This document shows, one piece after another, positions 41,986 to 52,690 of a stretch of 64,000 nt of DNA; position 1 is the first letter of the stretch, and every line of letters starts with the position of its first letter. Source of the stretch: Aspidapion aeneum (taxonomy: Eukaryota; Arthropoda; Insecta; Coleoptera; Brentidae). The stretch lies in the NCBI GenBank assembly GCA_963576565.1, contig OY755046.1:64639379-64703378 (forward strand), given 5' to 3'. The notes beneath the pieces were generated by a model. It was given only the letters and a program-made list of their open reading frames with translations, searched no databases and was not told where the DNA came from. Both the position numbers and the translations under genes were made by a program.

Positions 41986-44900
41986 CTGGAAAGGACTGGT
42001 GTTTATATTAATACCGAGAGAGGCCGCCAAAAGCACTTCAGTTTTGAGTTTTGGTAATTTAAACTGTAATTTATTTCTTACAAACACTAACCTTTAAAGC
42101 AACTTTTGGGGTCTTTTTTATTTCTTTGTGAGGCAAGCAATAAAAATATAACAATTGTTTTGACGTATATCCAATAACAAAATTTTTTTTTTAAATTTTT
42201 GAAAATTTTTAACTTATGATTCTATTTTTCTCGATAACCATTACATTTACAACTGTAATATTTTCAGGTTAGTAAAAGGAACTCCGTAGCTTCTTCGTGG
42301 CACAGTATCAACCAAATGTTTTTGTTTGAAATTTTTGGTGAAAATTTTCCTGGCCAAAGGGGTACCCAAAAAGTGCAGTTTTTTAATTTTTTAAAATTGT
42401 TAACTTTGTAAAAATATATATTAGAATACATTAAATTAAACTGCTCGGGGCCCTCTATATAGCGATATGAAAGGTAAAGGACAGGTGTTTATATTAATGC
42501 CGAGAGAGGTCGCCAAAGTCGCTTCAGTTTTGAGTTTTGGCAATTTAAACTGTTATTTATCCCTTACAAAGACTAACCTTTAGAGCAACTTTTCGGGTCT
42601 TTTTTATTTCTTTGTGAGGCAAGCAATAAAAATATAACAATTGTTTATGCTTATATCCAATAGCAAAAAAGTTGACTTTTTTTTTAAATTTTTTGAAAAT
42701 TTTCAACTTTTGAATGTATTTTTCTCGATAACTATTACATCTACAACTGTAATATTTTCAGGTTAGTATAAGGGGCTCTGTAGCTTCTTCGTGGCACAGT
42801 ATCAACAAAATGTATTTTTGGAAATTTTGAGTGAAAATTTTCCTGACCAAAGGGGTACCCAAAAAGTGCAGTTTTTAAATTTTTTAAAATTATTAACTTT
42901 GTAAAAATATATCAGAAACGAGTATATAGTTTATGAATATATATTATAATACATTAAATTAAACTGCTCGGGGCCCTCTATATAGCGATATGAAAGGTAA
43001 AGGACAGGTGTTTATATTAATGCCGAGAGAGGTCGCCAAAGTCGCTTCAGTTTTGAATTTTGGCAATTTAAACTTTTATTTATTTCTTACAAACACTAAC
43101 CTTTAGAACAACTTTTGGGGTCTTTTTATTTCTTTGTGAGGCAAGCAATAAAAATATAACAATTGTTTATACTTATATCCAATAGCAAAAAAGTTGACTT
43201 TTTTTTTAATTTTTTGAAAATTTTCAACATTTGAATGTATTTTTCTCGATAACCATTACATCTACAACTGTAATATTTTCAGGTTAGTATAAGGGACTCC
43301 GTAGCTTCTTTGTGGCACAGTATCAACCAAATGTATTTTTTGAAATTTTGGGTGAAAATTTTCCTGACCAAAGGGGTACACAAAAGTGCAGTTTTTTAAT
43401 TTTTTAAAATTGTTAACTTTGTAAAAATATATATTAGAATACATTAAATTAAACTTCTCGGGCCCCTCTATATAGCGATATTAAAGGTAAACGACAGGTG
43501 TTTATATTAATGCCGAGAGAGGCCGCCAAAGTCACTTCAGTTTTGAGTTTTGGCAATTTAAACTTTTATTTATTTCTCACAAACACTAACCTTTAGAGCA
43601 ACTTTTGGGGTCCTTTTTATTTCTTTGTGAGGCAAGCAATAAAAATATAACAATTGTTTATACTTATATCCAATAGCAAAAAAGTTGACTTTTTTTTAAA
43701 AATTTTTGAAAATTTTCAACTTTTGTATGTATTTTTCTCGAGAACCATTACATCTACAACTGTAATATTTTCAGGTTAGTATAAGAGACTCCGTAGCTTC
43801 TTTGTGGCACAGTATCAAACAAATGTTTTTTTTGAAATTTTTGGTAAAAATTTTCCTGACCAAAGGGGTACCCAAAAAGTGCAGTTTTTTAATTTTTTAA
43901 AATTATTAACTTTGTAAAAATATATATTATAATACATTAAATTAAACTGCTCGGGGCTTTCTATATAGCGATATAAAAGGTAAAGGACAGGTATTTATAA
44001 TAATGCCGAGAGAGACCGCCAAAGTCACTTCAGTTTTGAGTTTTGGCAATTTAAACTTTTATTTATTTCTTACAAAGACTAACCTTTAGAACAACTTTTG
44101 GGGTCCTTTTTATTTCTTTGTGGGGCAAGCAATAAAAATATAACAATTATTTATACTTATATCCAATAGCAAAAAAGTTAACTTTTTTTTGAAATTTTTT
44201 GAAAATTTTCAATTTTTGAATGTATTTTTCTCGTTAACTATTACATCTACAACTGTAATATTTTCAGGTTAGTATAAGGGGCTCCGTAGCTTCTTCGTGG
44301 CACAGTATCAACCAAAAGTATTTTTTGAAATTTTGGGTGAAAATTTTCCTGACCAAAGGGGTATCCAAAAAATGCAGTTTTTTAATTTTTTAAAATTGTT
44401 AACTTCTTAAAAATATATATTATAATACATTAAATTAAACCTCTCGGAGCCCTCTATATAGCGATATTAAAGGTAAAGAACAGGTGTTTATATTAATGAC
44501 AAGAGAGGCCGCCAAAGTCACTTCAGATTTGAGTTTTGGCAATTTAAACTTTTATTTATTTCTTACAAACACTAACCTTTAGAGCAACTTTTGGTTTTTT
44601 TTTTTATTTCTTTGTGAGGCAAGCAATAAAAATATAACAATTGTTTTGACGTATATCCAATAGCAAAAAAGTTGACTTTTTTTTAAAATTTTTTGAAAAT
44701 TTTCAACTTTTGAATGTATTTTTCTCGATAACCATTACATCTACAACTGTAATATTTTAGTTAGTATAAGCGACTCCGTAGCTTCTTCGTGGTACAGTAT
44801 CAACCAAATACTTTTTTTGAAATTTCTTGAAAATTTTCCTGACCCAAAAAGTGCAGTTTTTTAATTTTTAAAAATTGTTAACTTTGTAAAAATATATATT

Positions 44901-45050
44901 ATAATACATTAAATTAAACTTCTCGGGGCCCTCTATATAGCGATATTAAAGGTTTATATTAATGCCGAGAGAGGCCGCCAAAGTCACTTCAGTTTTGAGT
45001 TTTGGCAATTTCAACATTTATTTATTTCTTATAAACACTGCCTTTAGACC
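41986..45050 (+). repeat. ~490-bp satellite array, six to seven units
   Basis: The marker GCCGAGAGAGG (variants ACCGAGAGAGG, GACAAGAGAGG) occurs near 42013, 42500, 43023, 43513, 44005, 44500 and 44964, giving a period of about 464-523. Each unit holds TTTTCTCGATAACCATTACA, CTACAACTGTAATATTTTCA, AAGGGGTACCCAAAAAGTGC and CCCTCTATATAGCGATAT. Units differ by point changes and small indels. Noncoding. The array interrupts Tecr exon copy 4. Confidence 0.92.
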
Positions 45051-45051
45051 A

Positions 45052-45385
45052 AACGTGATAACGGGAAAACGTGATAACGGGAAAACATGATAACGCGAAA
45101 ACGTGTTAACGGGCAAACGTGATAACGGGAAAACGTGTTAACGACAAAACGTGATAACGGGTAAACGTGATAACGGGAAAATATGATAACGGGAAAACAT
45201 GAAAACGGGAAAACTGGCAAACAGGCAAACTTTCCGGTACGTTTTGGTGCAGAATGGTACCGTTCGGTTCGGTACGTTTTGTTGCGGGATGGTACCGTTC
45301 GGTTCGCTACGTTTTGGTGCGGGATGGTATCGTTCGGTTCGGTACGTTTTGGTGCGGGATGGTATCGTTCGGTTCGGTCAATATA
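45052..45385 (+). repeat. Two minisatellites: AACGTGATAACGGGAAA and ~34 bp C/G-rich unit
   Basis: About nine ~17-18 bp units (AACGTGATAACGGGAAA with variants) run 45052-45230, followed by four units around CGGTACGTTTTGGTGCGGGA with TGGTACCGTTCGGTT to 45385. Short AT/GC-alternating units next to a TTCGGTTCGG core resemble half of the foldback element at 26399-27257, but no opposite arm is present. Confidence 0.85.
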
Positions 45386-45407
45386 TAACGGTGTAAAATC
45401 CTATCTA

Positions 45408-45617
45408 TTCAAATTCGTATCTGGCCCAAACTACACTTACGAAGTCGGTTCTTGGTTCGGATTCAACTTGTTGACCTCTTGTATCCCAGTAGGACTATTT
45501 GCCCTGGCTGGATTTTACCAAATGGCCATTTGGGCCCTGGGAAAACACAAGAACTATAAGAAAGAGTTTCCTAATTATCCCAAGAACCGAAAAGCTATCT
45601 TGCCATTTGTTTTGTAA
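45408..45617 (+). pseudogene. Tecr terminal exon copy 5 (intact frame)
   Basis: It reads FKFVSGPNYTYEVGSWFGFN, LLTSCIPVGLFALAGFYQM and on to KNRKAILPFVL with a stop. Several substitutions (N/K, C/G, T/N, V/I, A/V, S/N) accompany the open frame. A longer open frame from 45183 fuses translated minisatellite to this exon; it has no support as a gene. The copied 3' flank continues to about 46290. Confidence 0.85.
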
Positions 45618-46289
45618 TTTATAGTTAGTTTTGGTGTTTTTTTTTCGTGTCAGTTGCAGTGACTTAGTGACGTGTCTAGAAAGTTGTTCTTAAGAGGGAG
45701 GGGCAACTATATTCATTTTTAAGTTTCAAAAAATTAAAAAGAGACGTTTTTTTTCTCATAAAACGTATTTTTTTAAGAAAACGAACACAAAATCACTAAT
45801 CCTTTCCTTGTTTCATAAATTAAAAAAGAGAATTATTTTTTATATAAAATAATTGTTGATTCTCTAAATACGTCTCTGGATAATCATGCAACTTGTTCAA
45901 GGAGAGCTTCAGGCGAAAATGATTAAAAGCTTGTGATATTGTAATCCATCTTTCAAAATTACATGAGTTCTTTTTTATGATACTGATAAACTATTTCGAA
46001 AAATTAAGACTGGGTCAGTTTGTTTTTAAACAAGATTTAAATTGGTGTAAGGGCGTTTGTATTATTTTTTGTTAAATATAAACTTGTTTAAAAAATTATA
46101 AAAATTATTTTTTATTTTATAAAGAAAATATCTAATACAAAAAGAACAAACATTAACATACTAACATTAATTCACAAAAAGCCTTGTGGTAATCCTGAAA
46201 CACTCAAAAACATACACCGAATTTTCATATTACAAAAAACTAAACATTATTATTTGGTTTCTTAGCTTAAAAATGTGTACAAAAAAAAA

Positions 46290-46688
46290 GGTCTTTATGT
46301 AGAAAAAGGTCTCAATGCGCTTAATCTACCATCACTAGTGCAGGTTATAGAATCCTCCTTGTTCTACTTTTTGAGACAGCAATGCGTTCACTAAAAAAAT
46401 ATATTTTTGAAGTGTAAACTTTTTAGGCGCGTTTAGCAGTTTTTGTGGGTAGTGAATTGAACTGAGCCGTCAGGCTCGGCTATGTAACGCTTATTCGGGT
46501 GAAGTCGGCTCGAGTCGACTAACTGTGAGAGGAACATTCAGCGAGCGATATGGTGATGCAGATGAAGGTCAGTATTATTAATTTCGCCTTGTTGAAGTTT
46601 ACACATCTGCCGTGTGGTCTTAAGCACACACAATTTTTTTTTGTGAGGGTATCAAACGAACAAGGGCGAAATTTGTCTGACATTCTTT
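46290..46688. other. Unassigned intergenic sequence between Tecr array and Penelope remnant
   Basis: 46430-46680 is GC-richer than its surroundings, with GAGCCGTCAGGCTCGGCT and GTCGGCTCGAGTCGAC palindromes. I recognise no gene. It could be regulatory or part of an unknown element. Confidence 0.35.
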
Positions 46689-47383
46689 GTTTAAAACTCG
46701 TAAACAATGATTGGTACAAACAAACTTTCGGACTTTCATTGTCTTTATTTGTTTTAAATACGATGTTTCGGTTAGTAAGTATCTCTAACCGTTTTCAAGT
46801 GTAAACTAAACAATCTAGTCTATAGGCTACCACTTGTACTACTTGGTGTGCAGTCAGGTGTGACGGCCCGCCCCTTTTTAATCCTAAGACGCCTGTTTTC
46901 CTTAAGGAGTAGTTTCCATATGTTTGGTATGTCCGTGCTTGGTTGACTGAAAACTTTTTTATTCTGCATTATAAACGCAGCTCCAATAAACTTTTGTTTT
47001 CGCCAATGCGACTCCTTATGCAAAACTTTAGCTTCTGACCACTGAATCCTGTGATCATTTGACCATGCATGATTCGCTAAACCGGATTTTTCAATATCCC
47101 CTAATTGGGTAATTTTTTCTCTAACCTGAAGAGATACTTACTAACCGAAACATCGTGTTTAAAATAAACAAAGACAATGGAAGTCCGAAATTTCTAGCGA
47201 TTTCGGCTTCACTGCTCTGAAGTCACTCGCGGGTAGAGCGGTAACGTCACGAATCTCTCTCCGAGCACTCCGGGATTGATCTGAGATCGAGCGGGATTGC
47301 TCGCCTTAGGAGCAAGGGCGAACACGATTTTTAAAATACTTGCTCGAAATTTCCTGGGCTTTATAACGTCAACAAACAAAAAA

Positions 47384-48095
47384 TACTCTGCCAATCTATG
47401 GGCACCTAAGCTCACACTAGGTACTATAGTTATAGTGTACGTGTGAGCTAATATAACTAAACACTGAAATATATTTTATTGAACTCCAGACTCAATTACC
47501 TTTCGTTTGATACCACACATGCCATGTTTTGACTTAAACTTTAATTTTTCAAATCTACCCCCACCTTTTTTTTAAACTAAAATGTATTTTGTTTAATTCC
47601 AGACTCAATTACCTTTCGTTTGATATCACACACGCCATATTTCCATATAAACACTAATTTTTTTAATTTACCCCCACCCTTTTTTTAAAGTAAAATGTAT
47701 TTTATTTAACTCCAGACGCAATTACCTTTCGTTTGACGTCACACACGTCATATTTTTACACAAACTCTAATTTTTGAAATATACCCCCACCCTTTTATTT
47801 GGCTTGTGTTTGCTGGATTTTGTTCATTTTTAAATGGGACCATCTTGACCCAAAACCCAGCGTATGTACCAAATTTCATTAAAATCGGGCAAGCGGTTTT
47901 TGAGTTATGCGCGTTGGTCGTTACAGACAGACAGACATACAGACAGACAGACAGACGGCGCAACAAAAAAGTTTCAAAATCATCTGAAACGCAAAGATAT
48001 ATAAAAAAATTTGAAATCGGAGCAACTTTTTTTTTCTCGAAAAAATTAGGATCACTATAGCTCACACTACTATAGTATAGTAGTAGTGTGAGCTA
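47384..48095 (+). mobile_element. Family H element, copy 3
   Basis: Collinear with copy 1, from TACTCTGCCAATCTATGGGC to the right hairpin GTGTGAGCTA. A run of A precedes it but TTG follows, so the usual AAA duplication is absent on the right; exchange with the inverted copy at 48307 could explain this. Confidence 0.87.
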
Positions 48096-48306
48096 TTGTT
48101 GTTTTATAATTTTTTGATTTAAAATTTTTGGGTGCAATGAAGTATATGGATAATTCTATAAAAATGGTGCTGTGGAGTGGGAATGCATATTTTTCAAACA
48201 CAGACTGCAAATGAAGCATAGTTTTAGTTATAAGTTTTAAAACGAAATGTTTTCTTTATAAAGCATTTGAGTTTAATGTATAAAAAAAATTGCCAGTTTA
48301 TAATTT

Positions 48307-48444
48307 TAGCTCACACATATGCTATACTATAGTAGTGTGAGCTATGGTGATCCTAATTTTTTCGAGAAAAAAAAAGTTGCTCCGATTTCAAATTTTTTTA
48401 TATATCTTTGCGTTTTGATGATTTTGAAACTTTTTTGTTGCGCC

Positions 48445-48478
<34 letters not shown>

Positions 48479-49071
48479 ATGTCTGTCTGTCTGTCTGTCT
48501 GTCTGTATGTCTGTCTGTAACGACCAACGCGCATAACTCAAAAACCGCTTGGCCGATTTTAATGAAATTTGGTACCTAGGCTGGGTCTTGGGTCGAGATG
48601 GTCCCATTTAAAAATGAACAAAATCCACCGAACACAAACCAAATAAAAGGGTGGGGGTAGATTTCAAAAATTAGAGTTTATGTGAAAATATGGCGTGTGT
48701 GATATTAAACGAAAGGTAATTGAGTCTGCAGTTAAACAAAGTACATTTTAATTTATTTTAAAAAAAAGGGTGGGAGTATATTTTAAAAATTAGAGTTTAA
48801 GGGAAAATATGGCGTGTGTGATATCAAACGAAAGGTAATTGAGTCCGAACTTTAACAAAATACATTTTAGTTTTTGTGTTTTTTGTAAGGGTGGGGGTAG
48901 ATTCCAAAAATTTGAGTTTAAGTCAAAACATGGCTTGTGTGGTATCAAACAAAAGGTAATTTAGTCTGGAGTTGAATAAAATATATTTCAGTTTTTAGTT
49001 ATATTAGCTCACACGTACACTATAACTATAGTACCTAGTGTGAGCTTAGGGGCCCATATATTGGCAGAGTA
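48307..49071 (-). mobile_element. Family H element, copy 4 (inverted)
   Basis: Reverse complement of the other copies, from TAGCTCACACATATGC to GCCCATATATTGGCAGAGTA, flanked by TTT on both sides (AAA in element orientation). The GTCTGTCTGTATGTCTGTC run is longer than in other copies. The 48096-48306 spacer shows nothing recognisable. Confidence 0.9.
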
Positions 49072-49940
49072 TTTTTTATTACAAAGCAAATACCTCATTC
49101 CTCTGGTGTAGCCCCAAACCAAATATTAAACTCAAATTGAAAAAAATATCCTAATAAATAATATTTAACCAAGTCTTAACCATTTATCAAAAAATTGTTA
49201 AAACTTAAGTTTGCAGTCATATTTTTGAAAATCCGAATTTACATTTTCTCCGGAAAATTTTATAATTTGAAACGTGCTCCATTTTTAATAACACAATATT
49301 TGTGAATACCACTGGTTAATTTCTAGAGAAAGAGACGGCCCTGGATATATAATTTACTTGTGAGGGTGACAAGTTGTGACAGATAATGTCAACTTTGGTT
49401 TGGTTTAAGTTATAGATCTTTTTATTTTCGGCAGAAAATTAGTTTTTTTCGGAGAAATCAAAAAGGAACGCTTCAATTATCATCCCACTGGTAAGTAAAT
49501 ATTCGACTGATATCAATAGTATAATTTTTTTGTTGATTGTTTTAAAATTATAAGTATAGGAACTTTGTTTATATAAAACTTAAGTTAAGTAGTCTAAATA
49601 GATTTTGATTTAAATTGGAAAACCATTAAAAAACTCATTCCTCTGGTACTCATTCTTCTGGAATTTTTATGCAATAATTCCTAAAATTCGTTAAAATAAA
49701 TGTTTCTTAGCTTACACCTAATTAGTTACATAAATTTAAAAAAACAAAATTATTTACTGTGCTGTACTGTTATTTAAAGGCAACGACCAAAAATGATATC
49801 CATATAGCCCACTTTTGGTAGAATCACCCTTATAAATGTAAATTTTCTAGATGTAAAACACGGAAAACACTTATAAAAACACAAATACACCAAAATTAGA
49901 AACAAATTAATTAGATCTAAAAATGAGGTTATGTTTTTGT
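49072..49940. other. Interior of 2.9 kb insertion, unassigned
   Basis: AT-rich. CTCATTCCTCTGGT occurs at 49094 and again near 49637. A short open stretch 49437-49491 lies between a good acceptor (tttcggcag) and donor (gtaagt), but I do not recognise the peptide. Confidence 0.35.
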
Positions 49941-50202
49941 TTTGATCTGACACGTTGCTCCGTCAAAAGAGATGGAGCAATTCCGAGCACCCGCTCGGAG
50001 ATTTGCGGGCAATAGTCGATCACGCAAATCTTTTTTAGAGCACTGCTTGTTTTTAAGTCGAACGCGTGCATTCGTTTCAGAGCAATTTTCGAGCAAAAGC
50101 CGAAATCGCTATTAGTTTTTACTCAACAATTGTCTACGAGTTTCAAGCAAAGAATAACCAATGCCCGTGTACGTTTTTAAATTGTGTTTACATTGAACTT
50201 AC

Positions 50203-50404
50203 TTTTTTGTAGTTTGCAAATCTGTTCCTCAAGCTCACTGTTTCTCTTATTAGATGTGAAAACATCTTGCTTCATTTTTTCAAAGCTCTCCTTGTTGTAG
50301 TTTCGCTCGTAGTTTTGAAAAGTCTTTAGAAGATCGTTGTTTCGAGCTTGTTGGTCCATTATTTGGATTTCCTTTATTGAACAGTCGTTTCTTAGTTCTT
50401 CAAC
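50203..50404 (-). CDS. Sas-6: Sas-6 exon (coiled coil, last one found)
   Basis: Acceptor aattttag, donor gtaagttc. It has 67 codons plus one base: VEELRNDCSIKEIQIMDQQA, LLKTFQNYERNYNKESFEK, NSELEEQICKLQK. It ends in phase 1, so at least one further exon is needed to close the frame. None was identified between 45700 and 50200, where nested transposons dominate; the 3' exon may be small or further left. Confidence 0.8.
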
Positions 50405-50426
50405 CTAAAATTAGTTACAAATAAAA

Positions 50427-51145
50427 TACTCTGCCAATATATGGGCCCCTAAGCTCTCACTAGGTACTATAGTTATAGTGTACGTGTGAGCTAATCTAAC
50501 TAAAAACTGAAATATATTTTATTCAACTCCAGACTAAATTACCTTTTGTTTGATACCACACAAGCCATGTTTTGACTTAACCACAAATTTTTGAAATCTA
50601 CCCCCACCCTTACAAAAAAAACAGAAACTAAAATGTATTTTGTTAAAGTCCGGACTCAATTACCTTTCGTTTGATATCACACACGCCATATTTTCACTTA
50701 ACCTCTAATTTTTAAAATATACCCCCACCCTTTTTTTTTAAAATAAATTAAAATGTATTTTGTTTAACTGCAGACTCAAATACCTGTCGTTTAATATCAC
50801 ACACGCCATATTTTCACAAAAACTCTAATTTTTGAAATCTACCCCCACCCTTTTATTTGGTTTGTGTTCGATGGATTTTGTTCATTTTTAAATGGGACCA
50901 TCTCGACCCAAGACCCAGCCTAGGTACCAAATTTCATTAAAATCGGCCAAGCGGTTTTTGAGTTATGCGCGTTGGTCGTTACAGACAGACATACAGACAG
51001 ACAGACAGACAGACGGCGCAACAAAAAAGTTTCAAAATCATCTGAAACGCAAAGATATATAAAAAATTTTGAAATCGGAGCAACTTTTTTTTTCTCAAAA
51101 AAATTAGGATCACCATAGCTCACACTACTATAGTATAGTGAGCTA
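50427..51145 (+). mobile_element. Family H element, copy 5
   Basis: From TACTCTGCCAATATATGGGC to GTGAGCTA, with AAAA before and AAA after. Its right hairpin is shortened (TATAGTATAGTGAGCTA). It is inserted in the Sas-6 intron just upstream of the exon at 50203-50404 in transcription order. Confidence 0.9.
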
Positions 51146-51399
51146 AAACAGATCCGGAAAGAATCATCAGTTATCTTGAAGGTTAATTTTACATGGGTAG
51201 ATTTGATTAAGCTTTTTCAAGATATTTGCAAGACGGTGCTATCTCTGTATCTATCTAAACTGCTCAAAAATTGAAGCGAGCGACTCCAATTTTTTTTCAC
51301 ATTTTTAAAGTAAATTTATTCCTAAACGAAACGGTCAATTCCCACACAATTTTCTATGTGATATAGCTTCGATTATCCTCTTTTAATGTTTGGTTTTCT

Positions 51400-51960
51400 T
51401 GTTGTCTTGCGCTTGGCAGATAGCTTCACAGGGTGGCTACAACGCAAGGGTAACAAAAGTGCGAAAGTTTGCACGGCTCCCATTTCCCGTACGTTTTTTT
51501 TTCAAAAAAAGTTATTTCTTCCAAAAAAATCATCTCATAAAATTAGTTTCTCGCTGGATTCCGCATCTGTTAACCGAAGAGCAGAAATAAGCTAGGGTCA
51601 ATTGGTGTAAAAAAACTCTAGACCCTTTTGAGGCAGGAATCTCGAAAAACGTGTACAGCTTTGTCAGTGATGATGAATCGTGGATTTACTCGAAAATAAA
51701 CGTCAGTCGTCTGTTTGAATGTTCCAAAATGAAGAAAAGTTTATCCAAAAAGATGCGTGGTCAAAGATTTCACTCGCCAGAGGAAGCAGTCAAAGCCTTC
51801 AAGAATGCAATTTTGAAAGTACCAACAAATGAGTGGAATTACTGCTTTGAGAACTGGTTTGAGCGCATTAATTTTCGTGGAGAATACTTCGAGAAAAAAT
51901 AAAGTCTTTAATCCACTGCTTTATTCCAGCTGTATATGCAAAACTTGAAAAACAACCCTT
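51400..51960 (+). pseudogene. Mariner transposase deletion derivative
   Basis: Pieces read SRWIPHLLTEEQK (about 51550-51590), then VYSFVSDDESWIYSKINVSR (from 51651) and AVKAFKNAILKVPTNEW, CFENWFERINFRGEYFEKK to a stop at 51902. DESWIY is the first catalytic block, but the second and third aspartate blocks are missing, so an internal deletion fused the two ends of the transposase. GTGGCTACAACGCAAGGGT-like and ACAACCCTTGTAGC sequences may be TIR remnants. It differs from the mariner at 30531. Confidence 0.75.
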
Positions 51961-52690
51961 GTAGCTGTTGTGGGTTTTTGTAAAAATATTTGAGCAAAAA
52001 CTAGTTTAAAATCTTTTAAGAATTAAAACATAATTCAACAAAATCTCACCCTTTTGATTTATTTAATTTTATAATTTTTTTGTTTGTTAGAAGAAGAAGA
52101 ACTTACCTCTCTTGCCTTCTTGTCATAATGATTGTTAAAATTCACCAGCATTGTGTTGGCTTGGATTAAGTCTTTCGACATTTCATCAATTTGTTTATCT
52201 TTCTGTGTTACAGCCACACTAATTTTTTCTAAATCTTTTTCTAGCTCTTCCTAAAAGCAATAGGTAACAGTTAGCCACTCTGTTGCAATCACAAAAATTT
52301 CAATCACATTTATTCAGATTATCAGCGCTATCAGTACTTGCTTGAGGTGACCCTGTATGATTTTAACTTTTAATTTTTAATATTGAATTTGTCTATATTT
52401 TAACATATGTGTGTGTGTGAGTGTGTGTGTGTGTTAAACATAAAAATGAAAAAATATGAAAATATACTTCTTTTGTATGGATTCATAATGTAAGTGTCAA
52501 TTTTTATCTATTTAAAAAAAAAATCAACTAAATTTTTTATCTAAAACTACTTTAATGATAGCATCAGGATGTTACAAATAATACAAAAGGATTGGTATTT
52601 TGAACATTTCTCTAAAATGTTTTTAAAAAAATTTGACGTTGCTTTTTTATAGGATTAAGTTACACTTTTTTCTGTAATCTTGTTGGCAAT
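51960..52690. other. Sas-6 intron sequence around exon 52107-52250
   Basis: Apart from the exon, AT-rich sequence with a (GT)n microsatellite near 52408-52434. No further element was recognised. Confidence 0.4.
52107..52250 (-). CDS. Sas-6: Sas-6 exon (coiled coil, SKDLIQAN block)
   Basis: Acceptor ttgcttttag, donor gtaagt. Forty-eight codons: EELEKDLEKISVAVTQKDKQ, then IDEMSKDLIQANTMLVNF and NNHYDKKARE. EMSKDLIQANTMLVNF resembles the SLSAELLKANEIIKKLQ segment conserved near the end of SAS-6 coiled coils. Phase 0. Confidence 0.83.

Larger units (their letters stand above)
39306..46290 (+). repeat. Tandem array of Tecr terminal exon plus 3' flank
   Basis: The unit starts inside exon 4 at TTCAACTTCGTATCTTGCCC and runs through the stop, a G-run (GGGGGGGGGGGGCAAC), GTCCCTGGGTAATCG, an AATAAA and AAAATCATATCTA. 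The anchor CGTATCTTGCCC is at 39314, 40211 and 41092, altered near 41899, and at 45416, giving periods of ~897, 881 and 807, then 3517 where a ~490-bp satellite intervenes. Breakpoints share CTNTTCAAC, suggesting short-homology or unequal exchange. Confidence 0.92.
47195..50112. mobile_element. 2.9 kb insertion with TAGCGATTTCGGCTT ends
   Basis: TAGCGATTTCGGCTT at 47195 and AAGCCGAAATCGCTA at 50098-50112 are perfect 15-base inverted ends. Inside the left end are CGAGCACTCCGGGATTG and GCTCGCC blocks, inside the right end GAGCACCCGCTCGG. Two family H copies in opposite orientation fill much of the interior. No transposase was recognised. Confidence 0.65.
46689..50150 (-). mobile_element. Penelope remnant, inverted tail, split by a 2.9 kb insertion
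   Basis: 46750-47125 matches the 3' part of the Penelope at 1185-3471, including the endonuclease fragment SHWRKQKFIGAAFIMQNKKV. After 47130 the sequence turns back on itself (ACTTACTAACCGAAACATCG is the inverse of the left end), forming a hairpin tail. That tail resumes at 50113 with TTGTCTACGAGTTTCAAGCA after the nested insertion 47195-50112. Outer ends ATTCTTTGTTTAAAACTCG and CGAGTTTCAAGCAAAGAAT are inverse. Confidence 0.75.

Noticed and set aside
45183..45407. Fusion gene of minisatellite-encoded peptide and Tecr C-terminus
   Set aside because: The upstream part is translated tandem repeat with no start context; openness is a by-product of repeat phase.
46430..46690. GC-richer block as a promoter or CpG island
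   Set aside because: No gene start is visible downstream on either strand; left unassigned.
48319..48607. Open frames with CLSVCLSVCLSV or TDRQTDRQTDRQ
   Set aside because: Translation of the GTCT/ACAG tetranucleotide run inside family H elements; seen at every copy.
49437..49491. Possible plus-strand exon between tttcggcag and gtaagt
   Set aside because: Only ~18 codons (FFGEIKKERFNYHPT-like), no partner exon and no recognised family; it lies inside a nested insertion.
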